From Cardiocondyla obscurior (Eukaryota > Arthropoda > Insecta > Hymenoptera > Formicidae), in assembly GCF_019399895.1 (NCBI RefSeq), contig NC_091886.1, forward strand, positions 372,001 to 436,000: a stretch of 64,000 nt of DNA, written 5' to 3'. The notes below the pieces were generated by a model, which was not told the origin of the DNA, made no database searches, and saw only the letters and a list, made by a program, of their open reading frames with translations. Each line of letters begins with the position of its first letter. Within the stretch, counting starts at the first letter, position 1. Both the position numbers and the translations under genes were made by a program. This document shows, piece after piece, positions 1 to 9,089 of the stretch.

Positions 1-332
1 AGCATATCTCGCAGCCAATCGCGTTTTTCGGGTCCTTTAATGTATACGATGGCGTGATCGTAGCAGTCCTCCTCATTCTGTAGGGCCCTGATGATCAGGC
101 GTTTAGCCCGACTGTACGGAACGTCCCCATCTTCCCACGCTATGCCGTGATGATTTCGTACCAGCCAGGTAACGAGCCGTCTGTCGTCTCGCGATACTGC
201 ACCCCACGACATAAAAGTCGCAAAGATGTAATGCGCGAGAACGGCACCACCTCGCAGCACCGCCGCTTCCTTCACGATGAAACGTCGTCCAATGAGATAA
301 CCTTGCAGATCGACGAACGTTGGCGTGGCCAT
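1..332 (-). CDS. Polinton A orphan protein, N-terminal part (runs off window)
   Basis: Open minus-strand frame from an ATG at 332 to the window edge, about 110 residues without a stop. It starts MATPTFVDLQG and contains a WLVRNHHGIAWEDG stretch and, near the edge, YIKGPEKRDWL. The last motif recurs in a plus-strand fragment at 56922-57152, at the same relative place in Polinton B, so the two are the same gene. The VDLQG start and the KG-EK-W motif suggest an RNase H-like or DEDD-exonuclease-type fold, but that is recollection of a loosely described insect family and is not provable here. It lies downstream of the capsid genes on the same strand. No break is seen in the visible part. Confidence 0.6.
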   Translation of the reverse strand, partial: MATPTFVDLQGYLIGRRFIVKEAAVLRGGAVLAHYIFATFMSWGAVSRDDRRLVTWLVRNHHGIAWEDGDVPYSRAKRLIIRALQNEEDCYDHAIVYIKGPEKRDWLRDM

Positions 333-464
333 GATGAGATGGAGAGAGAGATGATGATGATGATGGCGTTTGACGATGCGACTCAATCGAAGAAAGTTAC
401 AATACTGAACACGCGCAAGCAAATTCATTGGTCTTGTTAATTTCCCCCTCCTTTCCAAATCGCA

Positions 465-707
465 TTACTTTTTTAAATGCTTCAAGACAAAATCCGTCAC
501 GCGTTCTTGAAGTCGTTCGGTTCGCGACTTCTTATCCGTTTGCGTGAATGCGTCAACCACTGTGTTTCCCGAGGGTGTCACTCGATACGTCATTCCTCTG
601 TTCAATAAGTGATCCGTCGGTCTAGGATCCGTTTGCGTAGTTTTATCTTCCTTCATGCGACTCGCGTTCTCGCACCAACAAGACGGTTGATACTTTGATG
701 GTTTCAT
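465..707 (-). CDS. small Polinton A ORF, 80 aa, unknown
   Basis: ATG-started 80-residue frame between the capsid gene and the orphan gene, on the same strand as both. It has two TQTD motifs (KTTQTD and AFTQTD) and a basic, probably helical C-terminus (KKSRTERLQERVTDFVLKHLKK region). I do not recognise it. No counterpart survives in Polinton B, where this interval was deleted. The ATG sits immediately beside the microsatellite, so its upstream promoter may be the repeat itself. It could be a chance frame. Confidence 0.35.
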   Translation of the reverse strand: MKPSKYQPSCWCENASRMKEDKTTQTDPRPTDHLLNRGMTYRVTPSGNTVVDAFTQTDKKSRTERLQERVTDFVLKHLKK

Positions 708-714
708 GACGATG

Positions 715-1376
<662 letters not shown>

Positions 1377-1473
1377 GTTCTTTCTCTATCGACGTTACGC
1401 ATACGACGGAAGGAAAGTGAATACGCAACGTTCGTCAATTCACCGCTTTACATACACACGTCAAAGATCGTTT

Positions 1474-2676
1474 CTACGTGATCTTACGTACGACGTTGGT
1501 CAACGGATTGTATTGAACCAAACGATCGTGTATGATGAGACAGTAAGCCGTGGTATTCGGCGCTACATTGTCCTTGCACTCAAACTTCAATCTCACGTCC
1601 ACGGTAGCGATTTTAACCGACTCGTTTTGACGCGAGCAGTCGATGATGACGAACGGACCGTTGAGCAGAAACGACGTGACGGTGAGATTCGGTTCGAGAT
1701 ACTCGAAGCCGTAATACTCTTCGCAGAAACGCGCGTACGCGTCGTAGAGAATCGCGTATCTACGTTTGCTAAAGTCGAGGTTCATATCGTCGTACGGATA
1801 GCACTCTGAATTGAGATAGAGCTTCACGTTGGTCAGTTTGCAGTCGTCGAAACGACTATTGTCCTCAGACATGATGTTCTTTCGACCCGTCTGCAGAGCG
1901 AAGACGACGTATCGAGGTTTCTCGAGTTGCGTGGCGGTCTTGATGGCCCACTAGTGCTTGGTCGTGAGTTGCAGTAGCGGAAACTCGTACAGATCCCATG
2001 AGCGAAAACCCATACTGACGAATCGACCGCTCTCCAAGGTGCGCAACATAGCCAATTTCTTTACCTCGTTTAAAAGTACGTGAGGCATACGCCATTGTAT
2101 TTTCAGCAAGTCAACCTTGGACTCGAGCGCGGAACTGCCCACCAGACAGTTGTTGTCGTTGCGCGCTCGTATGAGAATCAATTCGTGACGAGCGTTGATC
2201 ACGACGCGCCTATAGTTCTCGCAAAATTCCAGCAGCATGTTGAGTGATACGCAGAAATTGAAGTAACCGTTCGCATTGATCGTGGGACCGAGCTATCCCG
2301 CGTTCCGCAGAATCACGCTCCTGTTGGACGAAACGGTCGCGTAATTTTTCAGCGTGCTGGTTATGCCGACGTTTCGGTTACGATCAATTTCCACACCGTC
2401 GAGCTCGTATCGTATCTCGTCGAACATGAAGGCGATGCAGTTGTCTCCGAGGATCACGTCAGCTTCCGCAACCACCTTGCCCTTCGTTAATTTTCCCTCG
2501 ACGTAGAGAAAACTCTCGTGCGGTAGCGTGTACAGATCTTGCTGCTGTATCGGTATTCTTATCTCGTCGCTGTGTTCGAATGTCGTATTGGCGAACGGAT
2601 TGTAGGCGTGAGTCTCGATCTTGACGATTCGATCGTCGAAGACCGGTTCGTTTCGGATATTCAGAATGTCGGCCAT
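1474..2676 (-). pseudogene. Polinton A major capsid protein candidate, two in-frame stops
   Basis: About 400 codons in one frame from an ATG at 2676 (MADILNI...) to a stop at 1474, interrupted by TAG at 2293-2295 and TAG at 1951-1953. Conserved-looking segments lie on both sides of the stops (YNPFANTTF and FMFDEIRYELDGVEIDRN before, GYFNFCVSLNMLLEF and FRSWDLYEFPLL between, YPYDDMNLDFSKRRYAILYD after), so the frame was coding. Its N-terminal third matches the gene broken by a retrotransposon at 51955-56634. Placement after the penton-like gene and the size suggest the double jelly-roll major capsid protein, but the fold cannot be verified by eye. Polinton capsid proteins are often longer, so it could be another virion protein. 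Confidence 0.6.
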
Positions 2677-2679
2677 CGT

Positions 2680-2874
2680 TCAGATAAAGTTATTTCGCAC
2701 AGCGAATCCGAGCGATCTCAGAAATTCAACGTTCGTTTCGGTTAGTCTTCTTTTTCTTATCCTTCCGACGCTATTTACAGCGAAATGTTGTTGTTGTTGC
2801 GGTTCAGGCTGTTGGATCGTACCAGCACCGAAACTGATCGTTGTAACGCGACTCGTTTTGTTCGGTATTAACAT
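2680..2874 (-). CDS. small conserved ORF between penton and capsid genes, 64 aa
   Basis: ATG at 2874, stop 3 bp before the capsid ATG and start 6 bp after the penton stop, so it is tightly packed in a capsid cluster. It has a Q-rich middle (PEPQQQQ) and ends with TETNVEFLRSLGF. The equivalent place in Polinton B (51809-51952) has a 47-aa ORF ending TTSNVEFLKSLGF. Conservation of the ends with loss of the middle argues for a real protein. Function unknown; a small virion or morphogenesis protein is a guess from position. Confidence 0.65.
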   Translation of the reverse strand: MLIPNKTSRVTTISFGAGTIQQPEPQQQQHFAVNSVGRIRKRRLTETNVEFLRSLGFAVRNNFI

Positions 2875-2880
2875 ACCACG

Positions 2881-3633
2881 TTATCGTTGTGGCCGTCGTT
2901 GTTGTAGTCGCACGTGCAATCTGACGATAATCTCCTCTCCGCGAAAGTCGAGCGGTCGACCGTTCTGGTTGGTGACGCGTATCGTGAGATCCGTAACGTA
3001 TCGCACGATGATCGGCAGGTAAATGACTTGCGTGGGCGTTTCCGTGATCTTATATCCTGGTGGCACTTTCGGCGAAAACTCGTGAATCGTGTGCACGCGT
3101 TCGCCGTTGCAGTACGCTCCCGCGGTTACGTTACATTCGATGCGGATAATATTCAGGTTGATTATATTGATCGGTAAGTCGGACTCGTGCCATTTTCGTA
3201 GCTGCAGTACGCGGTGTGGCGAGAATCCGAGAAGCGGTCCCAACGAGTTTGGTTTCGAAAAGTTCACCGTGTACGCTGATTTGATCTCGCTCCTCATAGT
3301 GTTGAAGTTGGCACAAATCGCTATCGAGAAATCATCGTTCTTCTCGTTCTTCTCATTACGATTACCATCGACGGTGTCGCGTTGTCGCGGCATCGCATGT
3401 TTCAGAAATTTGTCTATTGCCTGTATCTCGTACGATCCCTCGGGAATCGTAATTTCCTTGCCGTCCGTGCTGTAGTAGAATTTATTGTTTGTAGAATCGA
3501 CGTTCGGTATGGTGTTGTAAGTCGCAAAGTCCGTGAGACCGAGCTCGTAATCACCGTCGCTGAAATCCAACGCCGGTGAGTAACTCGAATGGAGAACGCT
3601 GCTCCTACCGGTCAACGTGAGCGTGATTGACAT
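2881..3633 (-). CDS. Polinton A minor capsid (penton-like) protein, 250 aa
   Basis: Uninterrupted 250-residue ORF starting MSITLTLTGRSSVL. Landmarks are ALDFSDGDYELGL, YNTIPNV, KEITIPEGSYEI, PLLGFSPHRVL, KWHESD, IIRIECNVTAGAY and HTIHEFSPKVPPGYKI. The copy in Polinton B shares all of these but is broken by two insertions. By position between protease and major capsid candidate, and by its beta-strand-rich look, it is probably the single jelly-roll penton protein of Polintons. The assignment rests on gene order and length. This is one of the intact genes of element A. Confidence 0.65.
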   Translation of the reverse strand: MSITLTLTGRSSVLHSSYSPALDFSDGDYELGLTDFATYNTIPNVDSTNNKFYYSTDGKEITIPEGSYEIQAIDKFLKHAMPRQRDTVDGNRNEKNEKNDDFSIAICANFNTMRSEIKSAYTVNFSKPNSLGPLLGFSPHRVLQLRKWHESDLPINIINLNIIRIECNVTAGAYCNGERVHTIHEFSPKVPPGYKITETPTQVIYLPIIVRYVTDLTIRVTNQNGRPLDFRGEEIIVRLHVRLQQRRPQR

Positions 3634-3669
3634 GTTTGAAGCGATACTGAGACGAAGTATGTCGCGACG

Positions 3670-4050
3670 TCAGTTTTTAAACGTAATCGCGTCGATCGTA
3701 CTTAAAAATCGCAAACACAGCTGTCCACAGATACTCTGATCGTACGTTTGATAGGATCGTCGATTATACTCTATCGACAAGACGTCGACTCCGAGATATC
3801 TTACCAATTCTATGGGCGGTCGGAGATTACCGAAGCCGTCAAAGTACGCGACGCGATCTCCCCTTTTGGCGTACGCTACCCAGTGAGTCCCCGGACCCGT
3901 CACGTTGTCCAGATTTACGATACCGCTCTCGTTTGTACGCGCGCTACTCGTAGGTAGGGTGTCGCGCATAAAGACGCCTCTGAAATAAGGAACGCGCATA
4001 CGTCTGGCCAGATGATTCAACTGCACGTTTGTAGTCGCACCCAAAGGCAT
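3670..4050 (-). CDS. adenovirus-type cysteine protease (PRO), Polinton A
   Basis: Intact 126-aa ORF from an ATG at 4050. Motifs fit the C5/adenain-like maturation protease of Polintons: PYFRGVFMRDTLP near the N-terminus, GTHWVAY with the catalytic His, YFDGFGN with the acidic partner, and a Gln followed by SICGQLCLRFL with the catalytic Cys. The expected role is cleavage of capsid precursors during virion assembly. It lies between the pX-like gene and the penton gene on the same strand. The orthologue in Polinton B (42900-43294) has the same triad but a frameshift near its N-terminus. Confidence 0.85.
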   Translation of the reverse strand: MPLGATTNVQLNHLARRMRVPYFRGVFMRDTLPTSSARTNESGIVNLDNVTGPGTHWVAYAKRGDRVAYFDGFGNLRPPIELVRYLGVDVLSIEYNRRSYQTYDQSICGQLCLRFLSTIDAITFKN

Positions 4051-4061
4051 TTTTAACGTCT

Positions 4062-4774
4062 GCTACACGTTTTTTTTTTCTTCCTCTCTTCGCAACAGTA
4101 GCACCTTTGCCGTACCTGTACGGCTTGAAAGAGAGACCCCGTCCACCGTTGTACGAGGCCAGATGTACGCCGGATCCACCGGCTGCCGCGCGCGCAGCTT
4201 TTCTCTCGTTTACGGCTTTCGCTATACTCGCGGCTCCACCGACAAGCGATCCGACTGCGCCGAGAATCGGAATGATCGGCAGCATGCCACCGCGCTTTGC
4301 TGTTGGAAGCATGCGTTTTTTGCGAATCGTACTTCTCCTTCTCTTCTTCGTAATCGTTCTGCTTCTCACAGTCCTCAACCTGTTCTTTCTAGTCGACATA
4401 CCCATGCCAATTTTCGTTTTAGCTTTCATTGCAGCCCACACGGCTGCTGCGGCGGCTTTCTCGCGCAAGCCTGAATCTTTCGCTATAACGCGTTTTCCCG
4501 CTCTCTTGGCGAGTTCTCTGTCCGCTGCGTGTCTATCTGTGAGATCGTTGCTTCACGCGTACGCCAAGTCGTGCTCGCGACACGCTTCGTCCAACGGATT
4601 AACGCCTCGATCGCCTCTCGCTATGCGTTCATTCAGTCGAGTTTCCGACCCACAAAATTGATAACCGGGGATGTGCAGTTCGAAGGGAAGGGCGTTTATC
4701 GCGCGATTCAACAGACCCTTGCCGCAGCACTTTACTTCCGACGAATCGGTAGACGACGTTGACACTCGCCGCAC
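4062..4774 (-). pseudogene. PLA2-domain / pX-like basic protein, Polinton A, one in-frame stop
   Basis: One frame running from about 4774 downwards, with TGA at 4550-4552. Upstream of the stop is a parvovirus-type phospholipase A2 domain: IPGYQFCG calcium loop, GVNPLDEACREHDLAY with the His-Asp catalytic pair. Downstream are KAAAAAVWAAM, a highly basic Arg/Lys stretch, and a hydrophobic GGMLPIIPILGAVGSLVGGAA segment followed by a GRG-L-PYR-GKG tail, like adenoviral pVI/pX-type core and membrane-lytic proteins. The calcium loop reads GSE here where Polinton B has GPG, so the enzyme would probably be damaged even without the stop. The frame stays open to 3944, past the place where B ends, probably through a poly-A length change. 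Confidence 0.7.
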
Positions 4775-5013
4775 TCTCGGATTAACGGAGCAGGTCCGTC
4801 GATGTGCGTTTCTTGCCAGGGTTGATTATAATACTCGAGGCACCTGCGGTAGCTTTGAACCTCCGGATCTTTCGTCAAGTGCGCGGGAAGTTTATCCCAC
4901 ACGTGATGAACGTAATCACCGCAAACGTGCAGTAAAACGTCCTTTGATATGATTCTCAACTGTTCCGCGGTTAAGTTCAACACGTCAAGAGGATGATTCA
5001 GCGCGAGATACAT
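4732..5013 (-). CDS. conserved 93-aa Polinton protein (p93), element A
   Basis: ATG at 5013, 93 codons, overlapping the start of the PLA2/pX gene by 43 bp. Landmarks are LTAEQL, HVWDKLPAHL, YRRCLEYYN, ETHIDGPAPLI and a final CGEC. The same landmarks and the same overlap occur in Polinton B at 41991-42269. It is divergent from the ATPase gene, 79 bp apart. I do not recognise a fold. Conservation across two lineages with very different base composition indicates selection on the protein. Confidence 0.65.
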   Translation of the reverse strand: MYLALNHPLDVLNLTAEQLRIISKDVLLHVCGDYVHHVWDKLPAHLTKDPEVQSYRRCLEYYNQPWQETHIDGPAPLIRECGECQRRLPIRRK

Positions 5014-5046
5014 ATCGATTAATGAGCTATTCGCGGGTTCGCGCGA

Positions 5047-5055
5047 CTATAAATA
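5047..5055 (+). promoter_or_regulatory. TATA box for Polinton A ATPase
   Basis: CTATAAATA lies 37 bp upstream of the ATPase ATG (5093), in the 79-bp gap between the divergent p93 and ATPase genes. Polinton B has the identical 9-mer at 41947-41955 with 39 bp to its ATPase ATG, in otherwise diverged sequence. Confidence 0.6.
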
Positions 5056-5092
5056 GGCGCGCGAGTAATCGTCTCCGTACAGCGGGTACGAG

Positions 5093-5803
5093 ATGCGGTT
5101 CGTGCGACAACCGCAGACGATACGCGTCGCGAATTGCGACGACAGATTACGACTGATGGACAGTCTCGAGAGGGAGAAAAAACGCAGGCATGGTGAGATG
5201 CTGCCAAACACCGTGCGCGCGATCGTGTGCGGTCCATCCAACTGCGACAAAACGAACGTTCTGATCAGTCTGTTGGAGAGTCCGCACGGTTTGCGTTTCG
5301 AGAACGTGTACGTGTACTCGAAATCGCTGCAGCAGCCCAAGTATCAGTACTTGGAAAGTCTGCTGGCGCCGATCGACGAGATAAGCTATTTCACGTTTTC
5401 CAACAACAGCGATGTCGTTCCACCGAGTGAAGCGCTTCCGCATTCGATTTTCATCTTCGACGATATCGCGTGCGACAAGCAAGACGCCGTGAGAGAATAC
5501 TTCGCGATGGGTCGTCACTCGAACGTAGACTGCTTCTATTTGTGTCAGTCGTACGCGAGGATACCCAAGCATCTGATACGCGACAACGCGAATCTGCTGA
5601 TCCTGTTCAAACAGGACGGAACCAATCTGAAACACGTGTACAACGATCACGTCAACACCGACATGTCATACGACGAGTTCAGTGCGTTGTGTCGCGAATG
5701 CTGGCAACGCGATCACGGTTTCGCGGTGATCGACAAGGACAGTCCGCTCGACAACGGGCGATACAGGCGAGGATTCGACGTGTTTGCGGTACCGTCGAGT
5801 TGA
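5093..5803 (+). CDS. A32/FtsK-like packaging ATPase, Polinton A (Walker A altered)
   Basis: 236-aa ORF with no stop. The P-loop reads GPSNCDKTN, where Polinton B has GPSNCGKTN. The Walker B strand is SIFIFDDIA, followed by a sensor-like FYLCQSYARIPKHLIRDNAN and LILFKQDGTN. This is the genome-packaging ATPase of Polintons and related double-jelly-roll viruses (HerA-FtsK superfamily, poxvirus A32 group). Replacing the P-loop glycine before the lysine by aspartate should abolish nucleotide binding, so the gene may be dead although its frame is complete. It reads away from the capsid cluster, with protein X following on the same strand 86 bp later. Confidence 0.8.
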   Translation: MRFVRQPQTIRVANCDDRLRLMDSLEREKKRRHGEMLPNTVRAIVCGPSNCDKTNVLISLLESPHGLRFENVYVYSKSLQQPKYQYLESLLAPIDEISYFTFSNNSDVVPPSEALPHSIFIFDDIACDKQDAVREYFAMGRHSNVDCFYLCQSYARIPKHLIRDNANLLILFKQDGTNLKHVYNDHVNTDMSYDEFSALCRECWQRDHGFAVIDKDSPLDNGRYRRGFDVFAVPSS

Positions 5804-5889
5804 TTTTTTAACAGATTGACAAAATCACGCGACGATCAGTCGTCGAAGACGCTTTGTCGAGAACGGATCGCGCGATACGATCGATCGAT

Positions 5890-7027
5890 ATGACTGGGAG
5901 AAACGACAACCATGACGCGCGCGAGCGTGAAAAGATTACGCGGGAGATCGAGAAGACGAGCGAGGCGATTTGCAGGAAGCATCGAGCCATAAAGACCGAC
6001 ACGATCGACGCCGACATCGCGTCGGAAAAGCGCCTCAAGCCCATCGTCGAACCTCTAAAGCGGATGGCCGAGACCGTCGAGGAATCCGGTATCGCGGTAC
6101 CGAAGTTGGAGTCGAAATCGGAGCGTTTGACGCCGAAACTGGAGCGACGATTGTGATCGACGCCAAAACCCGAACGGCGTTTAAACGTTTGACGATTCGT
6201 TGTCGTCGGCAACGTTAAGCGATACGATCGTAGCTAATCCGTCATTGAGTGATACGACCGTCGATTCGTACGTTACGACCAAAAACGTCGAATTTTCGTC
6301 GACGCCACGGCCCCGCACATCGACGCCGCGGTTCGGCGTATCGACGCCGCGATCTGGCGTATTGACGCCGCGGCCCAGCGTATCGATGGCAACGATGTAT
6401 CTGGAAGCGGCGAGTGGTGACAGAAGAATAAATATCGATGACGTTTTCGGTATATACTTTGACGCGAACAAAGTAATGCTTGGGAACAAGCACGTCGAAT
6501 TCGACCATAAGAACGACGATATAATCGTCGCTGGTAAGAGATATCCCGGTACGGAAGGTCTGTACGAGTTGATTTTCAAGAAGGTACCCGACGAAACCGC
6601 TTACACCGAGGCGGATAAACGTCACTACAAGAACATGCTCGAAGCGACGAACGCGCATAAGAAAGATTTCAGCGACAGCGGTTGCGTCATGGGTAACAGA
6701 GGCTCAAAGTACATGAATGTCATCGCACCGCTGATGGGCGATTCGGCCAAGAAATCGAGAAGAAAAAGCTCCGGTAAAGGATTACCTCGCCTCATGACAT
6801 TAAACGATCACGCGATCGACTACGTGCACTGGGACGATCTTAACGAGCTCGTGGATCGTCTTCGATTGCTGGATGCTTTGCGTCGAGCCGGTCACAACGC
6901 TCACGACAACGAAATTTTGTATCTGGTGGAGAAGGTTCTGCGCAAGAAGGGTGACAAGGTTTACGTAAAATGGCTAGGATTCGACGGATCGCACAATTCG
7001 TGGATCGACAAAAACAGCATCGTTTAA
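5890..7027 (+). pseudogene. protein X fused to an integrase-type chromodomain, Polinton A
   Basis: Two frames, 5890-6156 and about 6200-7027, separated by a stop and frameshift. The first part and most of the second match protein X of Polinton B (39946-41169): KYPGTEGLYELIF, NAHKKDF, DYVHWDDLNELVDRLRLLDAL, HNAHDNEIL. After EIL the sequences part: B continues a few residues and stops, whereas A reads VEKVLRKKGDKVYVKWLGF and SHNSWID, a chromodomain as found at the C-terminus of Polinton integrases. In B the fibre-like and integrase genes lie downstream of X on the same strand. I infer that a deletion removed the X 3' end, the fibre gene and the integrase core, leaving an in-frame X-chromodomain fusion. 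Protein X has no known function to me (possibly the family listed as DUF8207; unverified). Confidence 0.65.
6301..6390 (+). repeat. 21-bp in-frame tandem repeat inside protein X
   Basis: Four imperfect copies of a 21-bp unit encoding seven-residue repeats (STPRPRT, STPRFGV, STPRSGV, LTPRPSV). The corresponding part of the Polinton B gene also has a reiterated Thr-Pro-Lys/basic pattern, so this is a repetitive linker in the family. Confidence 0.7.
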
Positions 7028-8260
7028 TAAAGTTTTTTTTATTTCACACATGTGTATGTGTGATTCGATACAAAAATGTATAAAAATGAGAAAAATATAT
7101 AACGTACGCATTGTACAATGTTTTACTTCATTTGTATAATTACATCTATAATACATGCTGCATACTACATACTGCTTACTGCGTACATGTCTATTGCATA
7201 CTGCGTACTGCGTACATGTGTACTGCGTACATGTGTACTACGTAAGGACATGCTAGCGACTACTAACTGAGACCTGTACATCATCGCATAGTAATATAAA
7301 ACATGACCGTTTTGTCGGTCGTTTTGGGAGTTCCGCAAAATACTGCTTAAATTTGAAAAAACAGGCAACCATGTACGCCTCAATCAACGCATCAATCAAC
7401 GCATCAAACACCACAAACACCACAAAATAAATTCAAACTAAGTTTGAAAAACATAAGCAACCAAGAACATCACATACACCGCATACACCGCAAAATAAAA
7501 TAAAATATGCGAATGTTAACCCATACATTATATCGCAATTAACCGGTAAAAACCAAAAAAAAGAAAAAAGAAAAGAAATACCAACTATTGTACCGTCATT
7601 AATAAAATAAAGGGGTAAAGATATATAAAATATGCGAATGTTAACCCATACATTATATTGCAATTAACCGGTAAAAACAAAAAAAAAAAAAGAAAAGAAA
7701 TACCAACTAATGTACCGTCAGTAATAAAATAAAGGGGTAAAGATACGAGTATAGTTGGAGAATATGACAGCGCTAGGAATAATACATATAATGTATGTTA
7801 TTCCACGCATGCTTCATATAACGAGCTCGAGAGTTTTATAAAATATTTTAAACCAGATAAAAATACAGTTCCGCAAAATTCAGACTAAATTTGAAAAAGA
7901 GGCAATCATGAACGCCTCAATCAACGTATCAAACACCACAAACACCTCAAAGTAAAAATCAGACTAAATTTGAAAAAAACATAAGCAACCAAGAACATCT
8001 CATACACCGCAAAATATGCGAATGTTAACAATCACTCGAGAGACCTTGCATCAATCGGAAGTATAATACATCTATAATACATACTGCATAAATGTATACC
8101 GCATACATGTATATCGCATACATGTATACCGCGTACATTTCACAAGAAGAAATTAGAGCCTGTATTAATATGAGAAACCGATTACAAGCAGTGATCCAAC
8201 AACGCGGAGGAAATATATATTATTAATATTCACACACACACGCACACGCACATACTCAAC
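7028..8260. repeat. AT-rich tandem repeats beside Polinton A
   Basis: No gene. 7146-7250 and 8070-8140 hold short repeats of a TACTGCGTACATGT type. 7329-7505 and about 7866-8030 are two copies of a segment starting GTTCCGCAAAAT and containing CATAAGCAACCAAGAACATC. Between them a 125-bp unit starting TATGCGAATGTTAACC is repeated (7506 and 7631). 8231-8253 is (CA)n. This could be remnant terminal-repeat sequence of Polinton A, but no mate is visible at the other end. Confidence 0.7.
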
Positions 8261-8263
8261 AAC

Positions 8264-8279
8264 GGCTCTTTTCAGGGCC
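8264..8279 (+). other. isolated match to the metazoan histone 3' stem-loop consensus
   Basis: GGCTCTTTTCAGGGCC fits GGYYYU-HHUH-ARRRCC exactly, with a six-pair stem (one G-U) and a four-base loop. No histone coding sequence precedes it on this strand, so it is probably a coincidence or a leftover fragment. The sequence from 8280 to about 9090 shows no gene. Confidence 0.25.
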
Positions 8280-9089
8280 ATATGATGTGCAAAATCCGAC
8301 CGGCAACCTCCCCGTGGTGCACATCGGGTAATGCTAATGCCGGCGGTATATGCCAAAATGCAAGGGTTACTTTAAAATGCTGTATCTTTGCGAAAAAAAA
8401 ACGCAGCAACCTTTATTTTTTTTTTAATTAAAGAGAAAGGTTTAGATTTTATGTTTTTGCAAACAGAATCTATCTTAAAAAATGTAGCAAGTCCGTACGT
8501 TCCGTTAAACTTTGTAATTTTTAATGCATTAAACATGTTCTCACATTTTGAGATGTTACAGTACTAAAAATAAATCAAAATTAAAATCCAACTACAGCAT
8601 CTTAAAGTAGAGATTCCAAGCTTTCATTTAAAAAAAAATCATAATTTTACGATAATTTTTCGCGGAGTTACCGTCGGTCAAAGTTTGACAATTTTTGCAT
8701 AGAATTTTTCTATGCTATATCACTTTTGAGCAGTGTAGTTTTATTTTTCCTTATTGTTGTAGCTCCAAATTATATCATGTTAAAATAAAAATAATATTTT
8801 AAAACATTGCACTACTTCTCAATATTTATATCTTTGTTTTTCCCAAGAGCGATTTTAACCTTACGCCAACGCCAAATTTCTTACTCTTTCTTCGCCCTAC
8901 TTATAAGAAAGCAACCGCTTTACCCCAGGGGGTCTCTACCTGACGCAGTCACAGCAAAAACAGACTTCCAAATTCGATCTCCGCCATTTTCTACCCTTCT
9001 TAACCCTCCCCTTTTTGAATAAGGCCCCAAAACTTCCTTCCAATCACGGAGCGGTCAGTTACGGGGTATCCAATCAGAACCCTACTAAC

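Noticed and set aside
6974..7156. Antisense ORF over the chromodomain
   Set aside because: Shadow of the plus-strand frame.
7165..7383. Regular spaced repeats near Polinton A as a possible CRISPR-like array
   Set aside because: The genome is eukaryotic, the units are degenerate and contiguous, and there are no unique spacers.
8264..8279. Histone gene end suggested by a stem-loop match
   Set aside because: No histone reading frame lies upstream on either strand; a 16-base consensus can occur by chance.
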